A stretch of DNA of 64,000 nucleotides, taken from NCBI GenBank assembly GCA_011317545.1, contig WUJK01000005.1, positions 1 to 64,000 of the forward strand. Reading direction: 5' to 3'. The stretch comes from Coniella vitis (lineage: Eukaryota; Ascomycota; Sordariomycetes; Diaporthales; Schizoparmaceae). The notes beneath the pieces are model-generated. The model ran no database searches. It was not told the origin of the DNA and saw only the letters and a list, made by a program, of their open reading frames with translations. A program made the translations under genes and the position numbers. Positions 56,132-64,000 of this stretch are shown here, one piece after another (within the stretch, counting starts at the first letter, position 1; every line of letters starts with the position of its first letter).

Positions 56132-57275
56132 AAGCGGTTGGTGAAAGCTACAATTTCGAAACACACCGTACTCATGCAAAGTTGCCCGCACACTTCACTG
56201 TCTTGGATGACTTTTGTGCTCATATTTCTGACTCCATTATCTTTGTATGAGTCGTCATTGATCTTCACGATAAATCTTTGGGTAATCTCTCTGCAATTTG
56301 GAAGAATAGACCAGCGATTAGACCAACTCATTCTCCCCTTCAGTGTGAGAGTAGGCATAGACATTGTACAAGGACGTTGCAACGTAGGTTGAGGCACTTG
56401 GGGAAAACGAGTTTCGTTTTACTGCTAGCCACCCCATGGTAACTTGAAGAACCTGCAATTTTTCACCCCCAGCTCCGAGGCCTTTCAAAAATACACCATC
56501 AAACTACCGCTAGTGAGCCCTCGTCTCTGAGTCCAAATGTACATCAACTCATCCTCTGGAGCATAAGCATAAGGCGCAGCAGTCTTGATGCACCGAGACA
56601 ATGAAGTTCTCCTTGACCATAGCGTCACAGAGGACGCGGCGTGCCAGAGGCATCCAGGGTGGCGTTTGGGAAAGTGAAGGTCCTATCGGTCGCGCAGACC
56701 TTCGTCTACACTTCTCCGCATTCCTGCTGCCGGGCACGAGAACCCAACTCCATCATCTGAAGCGCAACGTTTGAGCATCTTGTCCGCGTGCCCGTGCAGC
56801 CCTTGGAATGGGCCCGTCAAACCACTTTTTGACACACGCAAGGAATGAATGCGCTTACCCTCTCTGTACGACCAACGTGGCACATTTGCTGTGCAACAAC
56901 GAGCGTCTCGTTAGGACAACGCTTTCGCGTCTCCACTGGTTCGTTTGCTCTCTGCACTGCATAAGTACTTTGTGAGTGTATTTCATATCCGACCAGGGAC
57001 CTTATGTCGAAAGCGACGAGCCAAGTTCAAGTCTGTCTGATTGCCTGCAATATAGCACGGCGCTTCATGAGGCCCCGTAAAGAATACCGACGCATTTGTG
57101 TGCCATCTCTTGTGAGACCTTGCGTTCTAGCTCTAGCTGGAGGAACTTTCACCAATTCGCAATGTAACCCTGAATTCGGTAATGATGGAAAATGGTGTGT
57201 CCGCTTTGGGCTTTGCCACCATTTGTGCAACACACCACCACCGACTGAGCAAATCCTCTGCTCCGTCCGGCCTGT

Positions 57276-57307
<32 letters not shown>

Positions 57308-57383
57308 CTCACATGCTCGCTCTATATCCTTCTACAGTCATCACATCATAAAAGGCATAGCCCGTGACCAGAATCCCAGCCCA
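56132..57383. other. Intergenic between convergent genes
   Basis: About 1.25 kb. It includes a (GACA)n microsatellite at 57281-57306 and a Cys-containing plus-strand frame at 57004-57351 with no clear signal peptide; I do not support a gene. Confidence 0.5.
57281..57306. repeat. (GACA)n microsatellite
   Basis: About 6.5 uninterrupted GACA units between two convergent genes. Confidence 0.9.
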
Positions 57384-58148
57384 CTACCAGCCCAACACCT
57401 TGCCCTTTTGCGTCAAAAACTTGCCCGACGTCTCCTTGCTGGCCGTATCAATAACCTTGAGCATCCCCTCCACGCTCGACTCAATCGTGTCAGGCGGGCC
57501 CTTGGAATACCCCCACTGGTCCGCGACAAACTGCCCAGCGCGCGTCTGCGCCCACCCAGGGTGCAGCGCAATGGCAATGAGTCCCTTGTCGCTGTTCTCC
57601 TGGTGCAGCGCCTTGGTCAGCCAGTTTTGCGCTGCGCGGCTGGGTCCATAGGCGCCGCCGGGCACGGGCTCCATCTCGGCGATGCTGCCCACGGACGAGG
57701 TGATCCAGATCAGCTTGGCCGGCTTCTGGGAAGCTGTCTTTTGCAGCAGCGGCCAGAGACCCTGGAAGACCAGCAAGGGCGCAATGGTGTTGACTTCAAA
57801 CGCCGCGCGCAGGTCCTCGGCTGTCGTCTCGGCCGCAGGCACCATGGGCTGCGCGCCGCCTGCATTGAGGACCAGGACGTCCACGTGGTCGACGCCGGCG
57901 TCCCTCTCGACAGCCGAGCGGACATCTTGGGCAGGCACGGCGCGGGAGAAATCGAGCTGGATGATGCGCAGGTCGTGCTGGCTGTGGGCGGCTGTGCGCT
58001 CCTTGAGGGCGTTGGCTGCTTCTTGAGAGCGCACGGTTGCGACGACGGTCGTGTCCGGGCGGGCGAGGAGGGCTTTCACGAGGCCGAGGCCGAGACCGCG
58101 GTTTCCGCCCGTGACGACGTAGACGGTCTTGTTGGTGGTACTCGCCAT
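57384..58148 (-). CDS. Short-chain dehydrogenase/reductase with Arg in place of catalytic Lys
   Basis: An intronless 254-residue protein of classical SDR length. The cofactor motif TGGNRGLG (residues 13-20) fits NAD(P)H binding, NAGG follows at residues 95-98, and the catalytic Ser lies in ITSSVGS (151/152). The active-site motif reads Y167-GPS-R171, so the usual YxxxK lysine is arginine. HPGW near residue 200 is the normal PG motif. The overall pattern resembles fungal ketoreductase/sniffer-like SDRs. The Lys-to-Arg change may lower or alter activity. It converges on the Zn2Cys6 regulator gene. Substrate unknown. Confidence 0.85.
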   Translation of the reverse strand: MASTTNKTVYVVTGGNRGLGLGLVKALLARPDTTVVATVRSQEAANALKERTAAHSQHDLRIIQLDFSRAVPAQDVRSAVERDAGVDHVDVLVLNAGGAQPMVPAAETTAEDLRAAFEVNTIAPLLVFQGLWPLLQKTASQKPAKLIWITSSVGSIAEMEPVPGGAYGPSRAAQNWLTKALHQENSDKGLIAIALHPGWAQTRAGQFVADQWGYSKGPPDTIESSVEGMLKVIDTASKETSGKFLTQKGKVLGW

Positions 58149-59070
58149 GTTGTGGGCCTTTGCTTTCAGGGCATCAAGGCGTGAGTGGGTAGGAATGAGA
58201 ATGGGGAACAGGACGGGTGAGTGCGGTGATTGAAAGGAAGCAAGTAATCCTGATATCGGTGGGGCCTAAGATCTATAAGAATAAGAAAGCTGGCCAACGC
58301 CAGGCAGGGTGAAGTACAAAGTACCAATGTACACCGTGCTTATGCTTACACGTATCTCCAATTCGACGCTGAAGAGAAATTGCATAAGTAAAGCGAGGCA
58401 GGGTCTTTATATCGCTTCACGGCTCACACATGATGCACATGATGCACCGCGCCGGTTAACACACTGGTTTGGTTGATTGTCGTCTGCTGAATGTAGATTA
58501 TCCGATTGGATGTTGTTTCCTTGCGCAATTCTGTTCACCGCTATTTTTGACGACCATCTTCGCACGTACTTTGTAGTGTTGAAGGTTGTGAGCGAATCAT
58601 GGCTTCATGACAGTGAGCCTGCTAATTTGAAAAAGATTTGAAGGTGAATACTTCGGGTTAGATGGACAACCCAATGAATCAGGCCAGCACAATTCCATGG
58701 GAGAGATTAAAAGAAAGAAAAAAGCGAGAAGACGATATGTTTGCGGACCTTAGACCGTCCCGTCCATCGCCTACTCATTTGTCCAACAGTCGATGGCGGT
58801 CATTTTGTGCGGCTCTATGTGAATATCGTTCTGGACGGCATGTCAATTCCTCCACTCTGGCTGCATCTCGACGAGGCATATAACACTGCTTGAAGTATAA
58901 AACGTCACAAGGCAGGCCAGCGGCTTCGTCTCTTTGGATAAAACCAGCTGCAGCGCCAGCCATTGGCAGAGTTTGTCGAGTATATTCGGAATCCTAAACG
59001 ACTTCCTGACAGCCTCGAACACTGGAAGTAGTATCTTGCGGATGCGCACCCTTGCGCTCCTCCTCCGTAG
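58149..59070. other. Intergenic
   Basis: 5' flank of the dehydrogenase gene and gene-poor DNA. Short frames only. Confidence 0.5.
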
Positions 59071-60587
59071 TTGTATCCCCTTTCCGCTTCTGTGACTGCA
59101 AAGGAGCAACACCAGCACGACAATCTAGACGATGCCGAGACAGTTTTTTTTCCAAGAGAGCCCTCAGCATCGATTCCCATCAGTGTCAGCCTGCTTGATT
59201 TGCAAACCACAGCCAACAAGCTGCAGGTAACGGTGCCCACCTTGATCTCACCTGGCATAGGCGCTGATCCCCTGTTTATACATGGGCTCGACGCAATGCT
59301 CATCTTCACCAGGTGATTTGAGTGCGTCAGAGGGTGCGTCCACAACCTCCTCGTCTTCTCCAACGTCTGATGATGCGGTAACGAAGAAGCCGAGGCGTAG
59401 CGTTGAGCCCTTCTCACTGCTCGCTTGCGTAGGCATCGATCGTGCAGAGGAATTCCCGCACGATATATCCCGAGAATCTGGTCCTCTTCTGGAAGACGTG
59501 GAGAATATCTGCTTCCAAGCTCCCGGAAGAAGACCGTGACTTGGCACGTTTCTTGGCTGCGTGGGAACAAGTGGCGCGAGAACACGGCTTTCATGGAGAG
59601 TTTGGTGGCGAGTACTCCGGCAAAGGCGATATTGAAGAAGATCCGCACGCTGGTGGTTTAACAAGGGGAAGCGTTCAAACACCGCTTGCAGCAGTACGAG
59701 CAGCAACAATGAAAAAGAAGAAGGAGGTTAAGGCACAGACCAACAACCGTCCTCGTGCGCCAAAATTTCAAGCCCTCGTCCGCAAACAAGTCGAAGCCAA
59801 TTCGTCCAAAATCCACCATTGAGCTCCGCGACGGGGCCACAGCGGTCACTAGATCCAACTCGGACACCTCTCCTCTGTTTGGTTCCTTGACAGAAACAAG
59901 CTCTCAGCTCTTGAGATTTTGGTGGTGGACCGGACTTCTCCCGCACCACCGGCGACTGCGTTCCTGAAGCCTGCGTATGCCTCGCCGAGAGATGACAGAC
60001 ACAGGGTTCCGCAACTTCACCATCCCCTGCTCTCACTGTCTCTGCTCAATAGGAAGACGACATATCAGCCTACAGCCGCGCCGAGATCAGCGGAACCCTC
60101 CTCGCACAAGGCCACAAGTTTGGCCTCCTTGCGCACTCACGGTCCCTCCATCTTGGCCTGATTCGATGAAGTCAAGCCTCTGCGGGTGAAATCAGCGCTT
60201 TACACTGCACCGTGGCAAGCATGCAACTCGGCAGCAAGGTGCTAGCCCAAATGTCCAGCATACTGCCGCCTCCACTAGAGACAAACTTTTTTATGGGTGG
60301 TGGTGGTGGTGTATGGTGATTCCAGTGACGCTGACTACGTTCCGCTGCCCAGAGCCGGCAACCCTCATCATCGTCTTCTTCTTATTCTTTCTCATGGTCA
60401 ACACAGCAAGAAAGAGCTTTTGCCAGAGCATGGGGCCAAGTCATCGGTTACACGTCTGACGCACCAGACGCCACCGCAAACGCAGACGCAAACGCCACAG
60501 CCGCAGTTTGTTGGCAACTCGCTACTAGCCATGCACATGAGCGCGGTACCTGTCGTCAGCAGCAATCCAAAAGAAGCCCCGACTTGA
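59071..60587 (+). pseudogene. Possible frameshifted gene of unknown function
   Basis: Successive plus-strand frames look coding but none is long. 59282-59539 is Ser-rich then acidic. 59442-59822 contains an amphipathic stretch (DRDLARFLAAWEQVAREHGF) and a Lys-rich tail. 59919-60161 is Pro/Ala-rich. 60297-60587 ends in a Gln/Pro-rich segment. Overlapping frames suggest two or more frameshifts or unrecognised introns, and no splice set joins them convincingly. I recognise no domain. A random GC-rich background is the alternative. Confidence 0.22.
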
Positions 60588-62144
60588 GCTGACGGATGGC
60601 GGATGTGCTCTTTTTTAAGGTCCGGCTGGCGGCTGTCATGGTGGAACTGCCGAATTCGTGGAGGGGCGGGCTAAGAAACTGTGCATTACATAGCCAGGTA
60701 GCCACACAGGAGAAGGCAGAACACGTGGTTATGGCAACGGGTGGAGATTCGGCATGTGGTTAGATTTGCCAATGAGATGAGTTCGGTCTGGCTTGGCTTG
60801 GCTTTGCTTTGCTTTTCGATGCTTTGCTAAAATTCACTTTGTATCCGTCTGCAGTTCTGGAACCGGGTCTGACTAGGTACACAGTTGATGCTGTGCCTGT
60901 GCTCGTCATGCGAGGAGCAGGAGCCGCCTCGGGAATCGCTGATGGGCCTACTATGTAGACATGATACTATATACTATATAGCATGTATATCGAGTCTGGG
61001 GCAGCTTTGGAAGGATGCTCTGCACCCCCACACGGTCTCCACGGGCGCAGCTTAACAAGATGAGGACCCTCAGATGGCACTTGCTGATCTCGGATAACCC
61101 TCAACAAGACGCAGAGGAATCGTACTATCAGTGGATTGGCAGTACTATTCTGTACTATAGATGGCATCGAAGCTGGCCGGATGCGCTAATGTGCGTCGGA
61201 GACATTGCCGTGGAGAAAGCTGCTCGAGGGTCCTGGTCGGCTGAAGATAGCAGCAAACCTTAACGTGCGTCGGGGAACCACGGAGCCGTGACTGTGCGCG
61301 AGAGACCGTGCTGGCTGCGCGCTTACCCAAAGAGGTTGTGAAGCCTCGACGAACCGAACCCGGTCGTTCTTGACCTCTTGGCGGGCCACGTCGAGTCCAC
61401 CTATAGCTTGCGCAAGGATAAGTAAGCAGGAGCCTCCAGACTACATAGTACATATTATTATGTATACCCGCAGCCCCATTGCGACCTTGTAAGCCGTCCA
61501 ATATAAGCACAAACTGACGAAACGCGGCGCTGGAAATTGCCTAGTGCAAGGGCTGATCGCGTCCGCACACTGGCTGATCGCGATGACTCGGCTACACTAG
61601 TTAAACTTTGTCTCGCCTCCGGCCCTGCTCGCTTTCAGACGGTGCCCTGGCACCGTGGCGCCAAGGCGGACAAGATATCGCAAACGCTCTTCCCCCTTAA
61701 TCGCCCTGGCCCGGCCCCGGTCCCGGCCCTGGGGCTTGCCCAGGTAGGATAGCACACGTCTCGCAGGAAATAAAGAAATGTAAAGAGAGAGGCGAGTACA
61801 TATACAAGCAGGTCCATAAGCGGCCTTCCAGGAACCACACACGCCACATGGTGTCCTCGACCTAAGCAGTATACGACTTCTGCTGGCCACTATCTGTCCA
61901 GTCTAGCGTCTCGCCGGATGGGAGCCAACTGCGAAGCGGGAGTTCTCCAACCGCCAGCCGACGGCGGCCCGTCTCTTTTGCCGTGTCCGATCGCTTCGCC
62001 AGCACACATACACTCGTCGGCTTGGAAAGAGACAGCCCTCAAAGCCTCCCAGATGCCTTGAGGAAAGCCTCCCCGCCAGAACAAGTCACAACCGACGCCG
62101 TCTACCAGTTTCAGTCTCTCACGGCTTGATCGGCGAGGCACGTC
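60588..62144. other. Intergenic
   Basis: About 1.55 kb upstream of the CFEM receptor gene. Short opposing frames only, with GC-rich sequence at about 61700-61740. Nothing supported. Confidence 0.5.
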
Positions 62145-64000
62145 ATGAGGATCGCGCGCTTGACCGCACTTGCTGGGTGCTGGTCGGCTGTAGTCGGGTC
62201 GCAGGACGCCTACCCATGGGGAGGAGACTTGGTTTCTGGCCTGGCCCTGCGTTCATCGATGCCATCTTGCGGGGTATGTCGAAAATTATACAGCTTTGCC
62301 TGTGTTGTGTCTCGTGATTCATATTAATGACTTGGACAGAAACACTGTCTCGTGGCGTCTCTGAATGCGTCGCAATGTGTCTCGACAAATCAAACATGTC
62401 TATGCGGGGATGAAGGCTATCAAGCTGCTGTTGTGACATGCTTCTTCTCGAGCTGCTCAGCCAAGGATTTTCTCTGTGAGTCGTTCAACTCCTCCTAGCA
62501 TCCTAACCCGCTGCAAGTCCGAGATGAGAGATGCTACAAGGACAAGTCGCGGCCCAGTTTCTGACCTCCAAAACACGTTAGCAAGCCAAAATGAAACGCA
62601 CTCAGCGTGCGGCGTCGAGCCACGGAACGTGAGCATGTCACTGCTCATCATCACGATCCTGCTTGCGGCCCTCACGCTTGTCGTCAACGTCATGCGGCTC
62701 GCCTTTCGATATTTTGTGAGCACCACTGGCCTCCAGGGAGACGACTGGGCCATCCTGCCACCCTTGATTTGCGGGTTCTGCACCAACATGCTCATTATCA
62801 CAAAATGCATACCCAACGGCCTTGGCCAGGATATATGGCAGTTGACGCCGGCGCAAGTCACGCGCTTTGTAAAGTGGTTTTATGTCGTGGAGTTGCAGTG
62901 AGTTTACCTTGCACCACAACGCCTTCTCTGCTACGATACAAGCACATTATTAGAGTTCCTTCCAACAAGAGCCAATTCAAACCTAACAACAAACGGCTCC
63001 CTCACACTCAGATACTTCTTCAACATGGCCTTTCTCAAATTCAGCATCCTCCTCTTCTACATGCGCGTCTTCGAGTCCACCGAAATCCGCGGCCTCCTCT
63101 ACGGCACAGCCGTCTTCACCGGTCTCTACGGCGTCTCGTTCGTGCTGGCAGGCATGTTCCAGTGCTCGCCCATTTCCTACTTTTGGACAAAGTGGGATGG
63201 CCAGCACACCGGCCACTGCTTCGACGTGAATGCCCTGGGCTGGGCCCACGCGGGCATCTCCATTGCGACCGACTTTTGGATGCTTGCGCTGCCGCTGTCG
63301 GAACTGCGTGCCCTGCGGTTGCCGTGGCGCAAGAAGGTTGGCGTCGCGCTGATGTTTATGGTGGGAATTGTGTAAGCTTCCTTTTTTTTTTTTTTTTTTC
63401 TCCCTCTCTCTCTCTCTCTTTTTCTCATAGTTCTACTGTGCTTTTCTTTTGCCATTCAGTTCATATAGCGTCTGACGAGTATCTTGCTGTGGGAATGGTA
63501 GGATCACAATCTTCAGCATCGTCCGGTTGAAGGCGCTCGTCAAATACGTCAATTCTCCCAACGTGACCTTCGACAACTTTGGAGTATTCCTGTGGTCCAC
63601 TTTGGAAGTCAACATCGGCATGATATGTGCCTGCATGTACGTACTATCGCTCTTCCTGCAACATTGGGTTTGCTCCCCCATATAAAAGACAAAAACAAGA
63701 GATCTTTCCAGGTTCTAACAAAAGATCAATCAACAACAAAGGCCCGTCATGCGTCAAATCCTAGCCTGGCTCCTCCCAGACATCTTTGACGGATCCAAAC
63801 AACCCAACAAACGGTATTATTTTCGACTCTCCAAGGCAAGAGGCCGTGGCTCGATCAAGGTCCGCAATAGCGCGCTAGAAGATCCATCGGGCTTCTTCAA
63901 GACAGTCCTTCATGCAAGGCCGGGTGACCTTTCGAGTCAGACCCAAGTCGCCGAGAGCCGGAATGGCAAAATGTCATCAATGACGCTAGCCTCGAATAAA
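62145..64000 (+). CDS. CFEM-domain seven-helix receptor-like protein (Pth11-type), 3' end beyond window
   Basis: Six exons can be read: 62145-62273, 62340-62475, 62558-62897, 63012-63371, 63502-63636 and 63742 onward, giving 453 residues before the window ends. A signal peptide (MRIARLTALAGCWSAVVG) precedes an eight-Cys CFEM domain (MPSCGKHCLVASLNASQC, then TNQTCLCGDE, VVTCFFSSC and SACGVEP). The fungal rhodopsin-like domain follows, with helices such as SLLIITILLAALTLVVNVMRL and YFFNMAFLKFSILLFYMRVF, then a charged cytosolic tail. This is the architecture of Pth11-like plasma-membrane receptors used in surface sensing and, in some pathogens, infection. The exon 3 acceptor (62557) was chosen for phase and an alternative at 62530 exists. 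Intron 4 carries long T and CT runs. Confidence 0.85.

Noticed and set aside
57004..57351. Plus-strand frame with several Cys, initially considered a secreted knottin
   Set aside because: There is no usable signal peptide, and the 3' half is translated microsatellite.

Overview
The window looks like nuclear DNA of a filamentous ascomycete (Pezizomycotina). Genes carry short introns (about 55-130 nt, GT..AG with CTAAC-type branch points). The families are typical of these fungi: Zn2Cys6 regulator, DUF3176-like membrane protein, siderophore MFS carrier, CFEM/Pth11-like receptor, RPE65-type carotenoid/stilbene oxygenase. Two large AT-rich islands carry the visual signature of repeat-induced point mutation (RIP): CpA/TpG nearly absent, TpA everywhere, CpG retained, and TAG/TAA where Trp or Gln codons would stand. 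I cannot name a species.

Layout. (1) 1-13718 is RIP-degraded mobile DNA. A minus-strand RecQ-type (telomere-linked-like) helicase relic is split by a 7.26-kb chromodomain Ty3/gypsy element (LTRs 517-855 and 7439-7777, target duplication CTACC). A second family ('B') follows as a truncated minus-strand copy and an extra LTR. (2) 13719-17.9 kb is a small gene island: a broken secreted-protein gene and a complete five-exon carotenoid/stilbene cleavage oxygenase. (3) 18.35-28.2 kb is the second RIP island: a 393-bp TRIM-like mini-retroelement, a minus-strand family-B fragment pierced by an un-RIPed solo LTR, a full-length family-B chromovirus and another LTR piece. (4) 28.5-35.4 kb: a short cytochrome P450, a stand-alone chromodomain protein and a DUF3176-like membrane protein. 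(5) 35.8-44.1 kb: an iron/siderophore-type group, namely an ABCB transporter lacking its N-terminal membrane helices, a divergent siderophore MFS carrier, and a convergent siderophore-esterase-like hydrolase with a perfect ATCAGATAA GATA-factor site upstream. (6) 46-58 kb: an HsbA-like secreted protein, an unflagged 95-residue Cys-rich secreted protein, a kinase fossil, a 3'-5' exonuclease-domain protein with a 9-nt first exon, a secreted alpha/beta hydrolase, a Zn2Cys6 regulator and a short-chain dehydrogenase. (7) 58.2-62.1 kb is gene-poor with one possible broken gene. (8) 62.1 kb to the end is the 5' part of a CFEM-domain seven-helix receptor.

How it fits together. The clearest functional unit is the siderophore group: carrier for uptake, esterase for intracellular hydrolysis, and an ABC transporter, with a plausible iron-responsive GATA repressor site. 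The synthetic genes (NRPS, acyltransferases) are not in this window. The least conventional observations concern the mobile DNA: an antisense ORF inside the first chromovirus, a tRNA-Arg(UCU)-like sequence carried antisense by both family-B copies, telomere-like TTAGGG units inside family-B LTRs, and an un-RIPed 188-bp solo LTR with a perfect palindromic terminus. Exon boundaries were read by eye from splice consensus and protein-family continuity.
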